A DNA stretch of 20,853 nucleotides from an uncultured Bacilli bacterium. GTDB lineage: Bacteria; Bacillota_I; Bacilli_A; RF39; UBA660. The notes under the pieces were generated by a model, which had not been told where the DNA came from, did no database searches, and saw nothing but the letters and a program-made list of their open reading frames with translations. The first letter of the stretch is position 1, and the number at the start of each line of letters is the position of its first letter. Positions 7,837-15,736 of the stretch are shown in pieces. The position numbers were made by a program, and so were the translations under genes. The stretch lies in NCBI GenBank assembly GCA_944358275.1, contig CALVQZ010000105.1, positions 1 through 20,853 of the forward strand, written 5' to 3'.

Positions 7837-7905
7837 ATACTATCCTCCTTTCGGTCTAATCGGCTTTTCACTTTTAAGAAAAGCAAGGAGTAAACTAATT
7901 ACTCG
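7837..7905 (-). promoter_or_regulatory. rpsF mRNA leader, candidate S6:S18-binding element
   Basis: The leader starts about seven bases after the -10 box and reads, on the minus strand, GAGTAATTAGTTTACTC (small hairpin), then GCTTTTC - loop - GAAAAGC (7-bp stem), then CCGATTAGACCGAAAGGAGG directly before the start. Two CCG trinucleotides lie next to the stem. Known S6:S18-binding leaders of rpsF operons use a CCG presented in a bulge or loop. The match is by eye only. Confidence 0.45.
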
Positions 7906-7910
7906 CAAGT

Positions 7911-7939
7911 ATTATACAACAAATATTTTTATTATTCAA
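7911..7939 (-). promoter_or_regulatory. Promoter of the rpsF-ssb-rpsR operon
   Basis: On the minus strand TTGAAT (7934-7939) and TATAAT (7911-7916) are separated by exactly 17 bp, a near-consensus housekeeping promoter. The -35 box overlaps the last codons of the ATP-grasp gene. No terminator lies between that gene and rpsF, so some read-through is likely. Confidence 0.75.
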
Positions 7940-8906
7940 TAACTTTTTTTATTGCTTTTACAAATTCTTTTAACCTTACTCTATTTTGCCTAAAATCAAA
8001 AAATAATTGTGGCTCAACTAGTTCTAACTCCATAACTTTATAACTATCTTTTATTTTTATCAAGTCAACTCTCATATATAATGAATTTTTATATTCTTCT
8101 ATCTTTATACACTTATTTACTATACTTATTACTTTATCATCTAAATCATCTATCTTAACTACTTTTATTTGATTCAAATTATTAAACACATTTATATATC
8201 TTATAGCCGCATGACTTATCACACCATCTATAACTACAATAGAAATCTCTCCATTACTAATCTCACTTACATAAGGTTGTACCATTATATAATTATTAAC
8301 TTCATTTAATACATTATTAAATTTATCATTTATTTCATCTAATTTAATACTATTTTTATTTATTGCATCAGAAATAATAAATGTATTATTACCACTACCT
8401 GATATTATTGGCTTTACTACAATACTTTTATATTTATCATATATTTTACTTATCTTATCTATAGAATCTTTATCTATAAAAGTTGTATCTATATGAGAAA
8501 TATTATTTCTATCTAATATTTTAAATTGTTCATACTTATTCAAATTAGACTTTATTATATCAATACTATTTAAAACCCTAATATCTTTATCTTTAAGCAT
8601 ATTTAACCATTCTATAAACTCTTTAATATAATCTTGATATCCCCAAATAGATCTAATTATAACTGCATCATACAATTTATAATCTATAGTTTTATCTTGC
8701 CAAGAAATAATATCAACATCTATCATATTCCTATTAAGTTCCATTTTTAATAATATATCTTCTTTTACTTTATATACCCATTTATCACATGAAACTATAG
8801 CAACTTTATGTTTGAATTTCTTATTATTAAGTTTACAAAATATAGTATTATTTAGCTTCTTTAAGCGATATAAAAAACTTTTTATTTTATTTTTTAAATA
8901 ATTCAT
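7932..8906 (-). CDS. ATP-grasp ligase, DcsG/glutathione-synthetase-like
   Basis: A 324-residue protein with an ATP-grasp fold, the family that activates a carboxylate as acyl phosphate and joins it to an amine or similar nucleophile. Visible features are the lysine segment SIVVKPIISGSGNNTFII (about 165-182), the YIMVQPYVSEISNGEISIVVIDG lobe, and the metal-binding end MRVDLIKIKDSYKVMELELVEP, where LxxxEPQLFF resembles the DcsG (O-ureido-serine cyclo-ligase) type. The first 35 residues are basic and unrelated. The ATG follows the aminotransferase stop by one base, so the two genes form a coupled pair. The chemistry may be peptide or amino-acid-amide synthesis; the substrate is unknown. Confidence 0.75.
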   Translation of the reverse strand: MNYLKNKIKSFLYRLKKLNNTIFCKLNNKKFKHKVAIVSCDKWVYKVKEDILLKMELNRNMIDVDIISWQDKTIDYKLYDAVIIRSIWGYQDYIKEFIEWLNMLKDKDIRVLNSIDIIKSNLNKYEQFKILDRNNISHIDTTFIDKDSIDKISKIYDKYKSIVVKPIISGSGNNTFIISDAINKNSIKLDEINDKFNNVLNEVNNYIMVQPYVSEISNGEISIVVIDGVISHAAIRYINVFNNLNQIKVVKIDDLDDKVISIVNKCIKIEEYKNSLYMRVDLIKIKDSYKVMELELVEPQLFFDFRQNRVRLKEFVKAIKKVIE

Positions 8907-8907
8907 A

Positions 8908-10536
8908 TTATCTCAACTTTCTAACACTTACAGTAAGTATTTTCATATTATTTATAAGTGCTTTTTTAGTTAAAGCAAAATTTATTCTACCTATTATCTC
9001 ATCTTCATAAGGCCATGATACACTTCTACCCATTATATATTGAATCTTGCCTTTTATATAAAAATACTCAAGCATATCATAATCATTTTCAATTACTTTA
9101 TCATTATATTTTTTACCTTTTAATTTAGTAAAATCCATTACTGCAAAGAACCCTGATTCAGGCTCTGTACCTTTTCTAATAGATACATTTGGTATACCCT
9201 CTAAAAGCATTTTTCTTACATCTTTATCTTTTTCATAATGATAGATATCTCTTATTATTTTATTTTTTATTTTCTTATTAGAAATGCTATCTATACCTTC
9301 TACCATTGCTTTAAATAACTCATATCTATACTTATATTCTCTCATAAGAGGTTTAAAATATCTCTTATATTCTCTATACCTTTTATTTGAAGCATTAAAT
9401 GCTCCTACAACACTCTCAACTTGTACGACAGGAGTTGAATCCATCCTTTGAAATATTTGACCAGATATACCTCTACATACAGGTATAGGTGCTACTACGA
9501 CTCCTGCTCTAAAACTAGCAAGACCAAATGATTTTGAAATACCAAACAAAGAAATAGTATTATTAAAATATTTAGGATTAGTTGCTAAAGGAAGTGCTAA
9601 ATCATCATGATCAAAAGTTAAATCTCTATATATTAAATCATCTATTACAAAAACACCTTTTTCTAAACATACATCTCCTATTCCTTCAAGAACATCTTTA
9701 TTCTTATTATTCATAACTTTTCCTAAAGGATTATGTGGATTCATATTTAAAAAACCAACAACTCTTGGAATATAATCTAACTTACCTTCAAACTCTTTTT
9801 TCAAATTATCATTTATCTCATCGATTCTCTTTGCTAAATCATCCTTATTGACATACCAATTATCTTCTTCTTTTAAGTTTAATACTTCAACCTTAGCATT
9901 TAATCTTTCAGGTTCAAGTGCAAAAAAACCATAATTAGGACCAGTCACAAGTATTACATCTTCTCTTCTAGCAATCAAACTAACTATCATAGAATAAGCT
10001 TGAGTTGTAGAGCAAGTAAAGACAATATTATCGATACCCATACCATCATAACCATCTTCTTTTTCTAATCTAAAACCTTCTTTTTTTAAATAATCTAAAA
10101 ACTTTTGTCTAGAAACCATACCACCACTTGTACTTGGATACCAAAATAAAGTTTTTGATTTAAGAAGTTTCTTTACACTTTTTATACATCCTTTAAAAGG
10201 TTTATACTTAATAGGTGTTCCACTATGTAAACCATCATATTCACCAATTTCAGGTATATCTTTATATATCTTATCGTATTTATGCAAATAAATTCTATAA
10301 AAAGAAAAAGCATCAGCAATCTTCTTAACATCAGGATAAAATTCTTTTTTATCTCCTCTTATTCCCGCACTCTTTCTCTCATCTAATAAATCAGTTCTAT
10401 GACTTAACAAATGCAATAAAGACTTTGAATAATTCTTCTCATCAAATGTAGAAATTTTAAATTTATAATTCATTCCTAAAATACCTTTTACAGTTTTTTT
10501 TAACTTAAATACCATTCTATCTTTTATAGAAGACAT
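8908..10536 (-). CDS. PLP-dependent aminotransferase class I/II, AspD-like length
   Basis: A 542-residue fold-type I pyridoxal-phosphate enzyme. PLP-site landmarks are the cofactor-binding TCSTTQAYSMI (about 180-190), NMNPHNPLGK around residue 270, VIDDLIYRDL (Asp that contacts the pyridine nitrogen) and SLFGISKSFGLASFRAG with the Schiff-base lysine. GRINFAL near the C-terminus is the region of the substrate-carboxylate Arg. The length and some segments recall aspartate aminotransferase/beta-decarboxylase (AspD) proteins, but I cannot say whether decarboxylation occurs. It has its own promoter, and the ATP-grasp gene follows after one base. The reaction partner is unknown. Confidence 0.8.
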   Translation of the reverse strand: MSSIKDRMVFKLKKTVKGILGMNYKFKISTFDEKNYSKSLLHLLSHRTDLLDERKSAGIRGDKKEFYPDVKKIADAFSFYRIYLHKYDKIYKDIPEIGEYDGLHSGTPIKYKPFKGCIKSVKKLLKSKTLFWYPSTSGGMVSRQKFLDYLKKEGFRLEKEDGYDGMGIDNIVFTCSTTQAYSMIVSLIARREDVILVTGPNYGFFALEPERLNAKVEVLNLKEEDNWYVNKDDLAKRIDEINDNLKKEFEGKLDYIPRVVGFLNMNPHNPLGKVMNNKNKDVLEGIGDVCLEKGVFVIDDLIYRDLTFDHDDLALPLATNPKYFNNTISLFGISKSFGLASFRAGVVVAPIPVCRGISGQIFQRMDSTPVVQVESVVGAFNASNKRYREYKRYFKPLMREYKYRYELFKAMVEGIDSISNKKIKNKIIRDIYHYEKDKDVRKMLLEGIPNVSIRKGTEPESGFFAVMDFTKLKGKKYNDKVIENDYDMLEYFYIKGKIQYIMGRSVSWPYEDEIIGRINFALTKKALINNMKILTVSVRKLR

Positions 10537-10567
10537 ATGATCACTTCCCTTAAATTATTATATTTTT

Positions 10568-10596
10568 ATTATATAACAGTTAATATTTTATATCAA
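10568..10596 (-). promoter_or_regulatory. Promoter of the aminotransferase/ATP-grasp pair
   Basis: TTGATA (10591-10596) and TATAAT (10568-10573) on the minus strand are 17 bp apart, close to the housekeeping consensus. The ribosome site GGGAAG and ATG (10536) follow about 30 bp downstream. Confidence 0.75.
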
Positions 10597-10602
10597 TAAC
10601 GC

Positions 10603-10632
10603 AATAAAAATAGATACAAAAAGTACCTATTT
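10603..10632 (-). terminator. Rho-independent terminator after the HdeD-like gene
   Basis: On the minus strand AAATAGGTAC - TTTTT - GTATCTATTT forms a 10-bp stem with one G-U pair, followed by TTATTG. The stop codon of the upstream gene (10627-10629) lies in the stem. Confidence 0.6.
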
Positions 10633-11145
10633 TATAACCTTAACTTTTTTAGATCTAGTAAACCAATAATCAAGAATATCTAATAATGAATATACTATCA
10701 TAAATCCACCTACTATTCTTATTATTGCTTCTACTCCTTTAAATGGATTAAATACTAAAATTAAACCTAGTATCAATGTAATTATATTAACGACTAATGG
10801 TTTTATATAATCATTAGTATTATTTCTTTTTAATAAAAGAACAAGTTGTAATCTAATAACACTTTTTACTATTATCCATAGTCCTAATAGAAATGGTATT
10901 ATACTTGCAATAACATGTGGATTAGATATAAATACGATTCCAAGTATTACTATAAGTATTCCATATACCATATCAACATTTTGTGACTTTGCTTTACTAC
11001 AACTTACAATACTCATTATACCTATTGCTAATATAATAAACCCAAATATTCTTATTATAGTTGTTACAATATTACCAGGAACTATAACTAATAAAATACC
11101 TAATATAAGTAAAACTATAGATGTAACTAAATCATATTTTTTCAT
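10627..11145 (-). CDS. HdeD/DUF308-family small membrane protein
   Basis: A 172-residue integral membrane protein with six hydrophobic segments in three pairs, for example LVTSIVLLILGILLVIVPGN, IIVILGIVFISNPHVIA and LVVNIITLILGLILVFNPF. The repeated pattern of helix - GI/LxxxxNP/PG - helix is that of DUF308/HdeD proteins, whose E. coli member is acid-stress related; the role in Bacillota is unknown. The C-terminus is basic (RSKKVKVIK). Its start overlaps the end of ychF by 4 bp, so it is translated from the same transcript. Confidence 0.75.
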   Translation of the reverse strand: MKKYDLVTSIVLLILGILLVIVPGNIVTTIIRIFGFIILAIGIMSIVSCSKAKSQNVDMVYGILIVILGIVFISNPHVIASIIPFLLGLWIIVKSVIRLQLVLLLKRNNTNDYIKPLVVNIITLILGLILVFNPFKGVEAIIRIVGGFMIVYSLLDILDYWFTRSKKVKVIK

Positions 11146-12239
11146 ACATTAAATCTGAAATGACAAATGTCTCCATCTTGCATTTCATACTCCTTTCCTT
11201 CAAGTCTCATCTTTCCAGATTCTTTTACTTTTACTTCACTACCTAATTCAATTAAATCATCATAACTTATTACTTCTGCCTTTATAAAACCTCTTTCAAA
11301 ATCAGAATGAATTATACCGGCACATTCAGGTGCTTTCATGCCATCTTTAAAAGTCCATGCCCTTACTTCATCAGATCCTACTGTAAAAAATGTTTTTAAA
11401 CCAAGCAAACTATATGTAGATCTAATAAGTCTATCTAAGCCACTCTCACCTATACCTAATTCTTTTAAAAACTCATCTTTCTCATCATCTTCTAAAGAAG
11501 AAATTTCACTTTCAACCTTAGCACACATCTCTATAACTTCTGCATTATCTTTTAAAGCATATTCCCTTACTAATTCAGTATATTCATTTTCTTTTCCAAT
11601 ATCACACTCATCTATATTTGCAAGATAAATTATTGGCTTATTAGTAAGGAGATTAAATGGCTTTATAATCTTTTCTTCTTCTTCTGAAAACTTTAATCTT
11701 CTTACTGGTATATCATTAGTAAGAGCTTCATTTATTACATTTAATACTGCAAGTTCTTGCAATGCATCTTTATCCTTTGTAGTTTGAGCTTTCTTTTCAA
11801 TTTTAGAAATTCTATTTTGTACTATATCTAAATCTGCTAAAGTTAACTCTATATTTATTATTTCAATATCTCTAATCGGATCAGCTTCTCCTTCTACATG
11901 AATTATATTACTATCATTAAAACATCTTACTACTTCACATATCGCATCAACTTCTCTTATATGAGATAAAAATTTATTACCTAAGCCTTCTCCTTTAGAT
12001 GCGCCTTTAACTAAACCTGCTATATCTGTAAACTCAAATGTAGTTTCTATAAATCTCTTTGGATTATACATTTCATTTAATTTATCCATTCTCCTATCAG
12101 GAACTGTTACAATTCCTACATTAGGTTCTATAGTTGCAAATGGATAATTTGCAATTAAAATATTTTTTTTAGTTATCGCATTAAATAATGTAGACTTACC
12201 AACATTAGGTAAACCAACTATACCTGCAGTTAAACTCAT
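11142..12239 (-). CDS. ychF: Redox-regulated ATPase YchF (OLA1-type, GTPase fold)
   Basis: A 365-residue P-loop protein of the Obg family that prefers ATP and associates with ribosomes. G1 is GLPNVGKST (8-16), the switch region contains NYPFATIEPNVGIV, G3 is DIAGLVKGASKGEGLGNKFL, and the altered G4 is NIDE. The C-terminal TGS domain includes TFFTVGSDEVRAWTFKDGMKAPECAGIIHSDFERGF (seen in part) and ends GDICHFRFNV. I chose the ATG at 12239 because GGAGGAG precedes it and family members start there; a longer frame to 12302 would overlap the transporter gene. It follows that gene by eight bases. This is the conserved yyaF position near rpsF in Bacilli. Confidence 0.95.
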   Translation of the reverse strand: MSLTAGIVGLPNVGKSTLFNAITKKNILIANYPFATIEPNVGIVTVPDRRMDKLNEMYNPKRFIETTFEFTDIAGLVKGASKGEGLGNKFLSHIREVDAICEVVRCFNDSNIIHVEGEADPIRDIEIINIELTLADLDIVQNRISKIEKKAQTTKDKDALQELAVLNVINEALTNDIPVRRLKFSEEEEKIIKPFNLLTNKPIIYLANIDECDIGKENEYTELVREYALKDNAEVIEMCAKVESEISSLEDDEKDEFLKELGIGESGLDRLIRSTYSLLGLKTFFTVGSDEVRAWTFKDGMKAPECAGIIHSDFERGFIKAEVISYDDLIELGSEVKVKESGKMRLEGKEYEMQDGDICHFRFNV

Positions 12240-12247
12240 AACTCCTC

Positions 12248-13789
12248 CTATAACACTGGGAATACTCCTATACCAATTGGTAAATTTATTATATAAGAAC
12301 ATACTATTATTACAATAAAGAATACTAATACTGCAACAAAATATGGTAATAATAATTTATATGTATATACGATTCCTATTGCTTCTTCATTTTTATTATA
12401 TATTTGTAACATTCCTAATAAGACAGAAAAATATGGAAAGAATGGAGAAATCATATTAGTTAGAGAATCTCCTAATCTAAATACTATCTGTACAAATTCA
12501 GGACTTATATTTAATTTCATAAATATAGGTACTATAGTAGGTGCTAAAACTTGCCACTTTAATAGTGCTGAAGTTTGAAATATATTTGCAAGTGCTACTA
12601 AAATAAATAACACAAGTAATAATAATAAACCACTAAAATTTAAAGATTCAATTATATCTACTACTTTAATAGTAAATACAGTGCCTAAATTAGTTATTCT
12701 AAGTAAAGATATTAACTCTGATGCAAAGAAGAATAACACTAAAATACTACCTATATTATTTAATGAATCATACAAATAAGTAGAAAAATCATTCTTTGAT
12801 TTTATAGTTTTAGAGATAGTACCATATATCCACCCACACATAATAAGTGTAGCACATAACATAAATGCTAAACCTTGAATTACATATGAATTACCACTAA
12901 ATACTCTTCCTAAGAAAGTAATTTCTGCATAATCTAATAATAATCCAGAAAGTGGTGTTCCAAAAGGTATAAGCATATATATAAAGAATAATGTCATCAT
13001 AAATGCAAATACTAATGCACATAATAATCCTTTTTTCTCATTCTTACTTAAAGGTTCATCATCAATTATTTCATCTATCCTATATTTTTTAGCTTTCTTT
13101 ACAGTAAATTTTTCAGTAACAAACGCAGTTAGTAAAGATAAAAGAATAGAACAAACAGCACTAAAGATTATATTACCATCTATAGATACATTATATGTTT
13201 CATCTAATAACCTAGCAGATAACAAAGTAGTTTCAAATAAATTAAAATCCATTTGAGAAACAAATAAATTGATACCATATCCAGCAGTCATTGCAGCAAA
13301 TGATGCAATTATTCCTATAATTGGATTTCTATTATTTGATAAAAATATTATCGCAGAAAGAGGTATTACAAATACAAAACCAATATCACCAATTATAGTT
13401 GATACTATAGAAATAAGTGCAATTATAAAAGTTAACCAAAACTTATTTATCTTTCTTTTTCTAACTGTAAATAATGCTTTAAAAAGACCTGTCTTCTCTG
13501 CAAAACCAATTCCTAACATTAAAAACAAAAACATAACAAGAGGAGTAAAAGACATAAATGTAGATAATACATTACCTATTAAATATCTAGCTCCTTCTCT
13601 TGAAAATAAAGTATCAACAGATACTAAATAATTCTCCACTTCACCAGTTACAACATTTAATCTAGAATATGTCCCCTGCCAGTCAAAAGCATTTCCTATA
13701 ACACTTAAAATTACAACAAGCACTATAAGCGACATAAAAAATAATATTGTATTATTTAGCCAAAATTTTTTTCCTTTTTCTTTTTCCAT
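12248..13789 (-). CDS. AbgT-family transporter (p-aminobenzoyl-glutamate type)
   Basis: A 513-residue polytopic membrane protein with roughly eleven to thirteen hydrophobic segments, beginning with TILFFMSLIVLVVILSVIG (about 13-31). Family-like segments include PLVMFLFLMLGIGFAEKTGLFKAL, IIASFAAMTAGYGINLFVSQMD, LFFFASELISLLRITNLGT and NIFQTSALLKWQVLAPTIVPIFM with FRLGDSLTNMISPFFPY near the C-terminus. AbgT proteins import p-aminobenzoyl-glutamate, a folate breakdown product, and some export sulfonamides. It lies between DUF951 (one-base overlap of stop and start) and ychF, so it is inserted in the usual parB-ychF order but is transcribed with it. The substrate is inferred from the family only. 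Confidence 0.88.
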   Translation of the reverse strand: MEKEKGKKFWLNNTILFFMSLIVLVVILSVIGNAFDWQGTYSRLNVVTGEVENYLVSVDTLFSREGARYLIGNVLSTFMSFTPLVMFLFLMLGIGFAEKTGLFKALFTVRKRKINKFWLTFIIALISIVSTIIGDIGFVFVIPLSAIIFLSNNRNPIIGIIASFAAMTAGYGINLFVSQMDFNLFETTLLSARLLDETYNVSIDGNIIFSAVCSILLSLLTAFVTEKFTVKKAKKYRIDEIIDDEPLSKNEKKGLLCALVFAFMMTLFFIYMLIPFGTPLSGLLLDYAEITFLGRVFSGNSYVIQGLAFMLCATLIMCGWIYGTISKTIKSKNDFSTYLYDSLNNIGSILVLFFFASELISLLRITNLGTVFTIKVVDIIESLNFSGLLLLLVLFILVALANIFQTSALLKWQVLAPTIVPIFMKLNISPEFVQIVFRLGDSLTNMISPFFPYFSVLLGMLQIYNKNEEAIGIVYTYKLLLPYFVAVLVFFIVIIVCSYIINLPIGIGVFPVL

Positions 13790-13971
13790 TACAATTCAAC
13801 TACTTTCTTTAGTTTTTTTTCAAAATCCAAACTACTTAGCATAATTTCTCTACCACACTTAGTACATTTGATCTTAACATCAACACCAACCCTAATAACT
13901 TTCCATTTATTTTCACCACAAGGATGTTGTTTTTTCATTATAACAATAGAACCAATCTTATATTCTTTCAT
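13789..13971 (-). CDS. DUF951 protein (YyzM-like)
   Basis: A 60-residue protein of the DUF951 family. The sequence IGSIVIMKKQHPCGENKWKVIRVGVDVKIKCTKCGREIML is the family signature. Cys18, Cys36 and Cys39 with His16 could hold a zinc ion, as in a small RNA- or DNA-binding knuckle. The function is unknown. It starts one base after the stop of parB, with GAGG as ribosome site, and its stop overlaps the start of the AbgT gene. Its position next to parB is conserved in Bacillota. Confidence 0.9.
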   Translation of the reverse strand: MKEYKIGSIVIMKKQHPCGENKWKVIRVGVDVKIKCTKCGREIMLSSLDFEKKLKKVVEL

Positions 13972-13972
13972 A

Positions 13973-14857
13973 CTAATCCTCTACATTTATATTTAAAATT
14001 TCAATTATTCTATTTAAATCATTTATTGATGAATAACTAATTTGAATCTTACCATCAGATACTTTAACCTTTGTACCAAATTTCTCTTCCATAGCCTGTT
14101 CAATATATCTATATTCATGAGTATCTTCTTTTTTTCTTCTTTTAATCTCAACACTTCTCTTATAAGATAAATTAGTTAAGTTCTCAAGTTCCCTAACACT
14201 CAAATTATCATTTTTAACTTTATCTGCAAGTTCAACTATATCATCATTGTTTTCAAGTTTACTAAGCACTCTAGCATGCCCCATAGATATTTCATTTTTA
14301 AGTATCATATCTTGAACATTACTTGGAAGGCGAAGTAATCCAATCATATTAGTAACATGACTCCTACTTTTTCCTAATTTTCTTGCAAGCTCATCTTGAG
14401 TAATTTGTAAAGCATTTATAATATCCCTATATGCAGTAGCTTCTTCAATAGCAGTTAAATTCTCTCTTTGTAAATTCTCAAGTAACGCTATCTGCATCAT
14501 CTGTTCATCAGAAAAATCTCTAATAATAGCTGGAATAGTAGTCATACCAGCCATCTTACTAGCTTTTACTCTTCTTTCACCTGCAATAATATCATAACCT
14601 TTTATACTTTTCTTAACTATAATAGGTTGAAATACACCATAGTTCTTTATAGACTCACTTAATTCCTTCAAAGCTTCTTCATCAAATATTTTCCTTGGTT
14701 GATATGGATTAGATCTTAACTCAGAAAGATTTATCTCAACTATTTCATCTTTAGATGCACTCTCTATTATTCTAGTTTCAATTTTCTCTAACTCCAAACT
14801 CTCAGAATTAAATAGTTCTTCTAACCCTCTACCTAACGCTTTTCTTTTATTTTCCAT
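13973..14857 (-). CDS. parB: Chromosome-partitioning protein ParB (Spo0J)
   Basis: A 294-residue ParB that binds parS, spreads along DNA by CTP-gated clamp formation and loads SMC near the origin. The N-terminus KALGRGLEELF is the ParA-activating peptide. The CTP-binding part has NPYQPRKIFDEEALKELSESI and the GERR motif in IIAGERRVKASKMAG; ENLQRENLTAIEEA follows. A helix-turn-helix reads TQDELARKLGKSRSHVTNMIGLLRL, and the C-terminal dimerisation part ends at residue 294. The start overlaps the end of parA by 11 bp, so the pair is coupled. I saw no intact parS site in the window. Confidence 0.96.
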   Translation of the reverse strand: MENKRKALGRGLEELFNSESLELEKIETRIIESASKDEIVEINLSELRSNPYQPRKIFDEEALKELSESIKNYGVFQPIIVKKSIKGYDIIAGERRVKASKMAGMTTIPAIIRDFSDEQMMQIALLENLQRENLTAIEEATAYRDIINALQITQDELARKLGKSRSHVTNMIGLLRLPSNVQDMILKNEISMGHARVLSKLENNDDIVELADKVKNDNLSVRELENLTNLSYKRSVEIKRRKKEDTHEYRYIEQAMEEKFGTKVKVSDGKIQISYSSINDLNRIIEILNINVED

Positions 14858-15632
14858 TCCTCATAATCACTTCCTTTGCAAGATTTAAATATGCAAGAGT
14901 ACCTTTACTATCTTTATCATAAATATGAATAGGTTTACCATGAGATGGTGCCTCTGATAATTTAACTAATCTAGGTATAATAGTATCATATACTCTTTCT
15001 TTAAAATAACTTCTAATTTCAGTAACTACTTCTATTCCTAGTTTTGTTCTTAAATCAAGCATCGTAAGTAGTACCCCTTCTATATCCAACAATGGATTTA
15101 AATTCTTTTGTACAAGCATAATAGTATTCAATAACTGCATTATACCTTCAAGAGCAAAAAACTCACATTGAACAGGTATAATTACAGAATCAGATGCAGT
15201 AAGCGCATTAGTGGTCAAAATACCTAAAGATGGTGGACAATCAATTATAATATAATCATATTTATCTTTAATATTAGATATATGTTTTTTAAGTTGTGCT
15301 GTCTTAACAAAATCAACTTCTCTTGCACTTCTATCGATAAGTTCGATATCAATACCAGCTAAATTTATAGTAGAAGATAAAATACTCAAATTCTTAAACT
15401 TAGTCTTAACAATCGCATCTTCAATTTCAACCCTATCAATCATAACATCATAAATAGAATATCTAGTATCACCTTTATCAATACCAACACCAGTAGATGC
15501 ATTCCCTTGAGGGTCTAAATCAATTAACAATGTTTTTTTACCATAATAACCTAAAGCTGCTGCTAAATTTATACTTGTTGTAGTTTTACCTACTCCACCT
15601 TTTTGATTAACTAATGATATAACTTTGCCCAT
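14847..15632 (-). CDS. parA: Chromosome-partitioning ATPase ParA (Soj)
   Basis: A 261-residue ParA-type deviant Walker ATPase that binds DNA as an ATP dimer and drives origin segregation together with ParB; in Bacillus it also regulates DnaA. Deviant Walker A is KGGVGKTTTSINLAAALG (11-28), followed by LLIDLDPQGNASTG and Walker B-like IIIDCPPSLG. FFALEGIMQLLNTI and IPRLVKLSEAPSHGKPI are family hallmarks. It lacks the N-terminal helix-turn-helix of plasmid type Ia proteins, so it is chromosomal. AGAGGACG lies upstream of the ATG, and a 16-bp palindrome is located in the probable promoter region. Confidence 0.96.
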   Translation of the reverse strand: MGKVISLVNQKGGVGKTTTSINLAAALGYYGKKTLLIDLDPQGNASTGVGIDKGDTRYSIYDVMIDRVEIEDAIVKTKFKNLSILSSTINLAGIDIELIDRSAREVDFVKTAQLKKHISNIKDKYDYIIIDCPPSLGILTTNALTASDSVIIPVQCEFFALEGIMQLLNTIMLVQKNLNPLLDIEGVLLTMLDLRTKLGIEVVTEIRSYFKERVYDTIIPRLVKLSEAPSHGKPIHIYDKDSKGTLAYLNLAKEVIMRNGK

Positions 15633-15692
15633 ACTAATTCACGTCCTCTTACATTTTCATACATAATATATGATACCAAAAAAAGATAACAT

Positions 15693-15708
15693 TTTAAAGT
15701 ACTTTAAA
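15693..15708. promoter_or_regulatory. 16-bp perfect palindrome upstream of parA
   Basis: TTTAAAGTACTTTAAA is a perfect palindrome 60 bp upstream of the parA start, between whiA and parA. It may be an operator or just a hairpin in the whiA 3' region. No consensus -10/-35 pair stands out beside it. Confidence 0.3.
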
Positions 15709-15736
15709 GAAATAAGAGAATAAAAAATAAGAAAAA

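Noticed and set aside
12240..12302. Longer N-terminus for YchF starting at 12302
   Set aside because: It would overlap the transporter gene, lacks a ribosome site, and adds residues absent from the family; the ATG at 12239 has GGAGGAG upstream.
13973..15736. parS sites near parAB
   Set aside because: I looked for the TGTTTCACGTGAAACA consensus and its core around parAB and saw no intact copy; degenerate sites cannot be excluded by eye.
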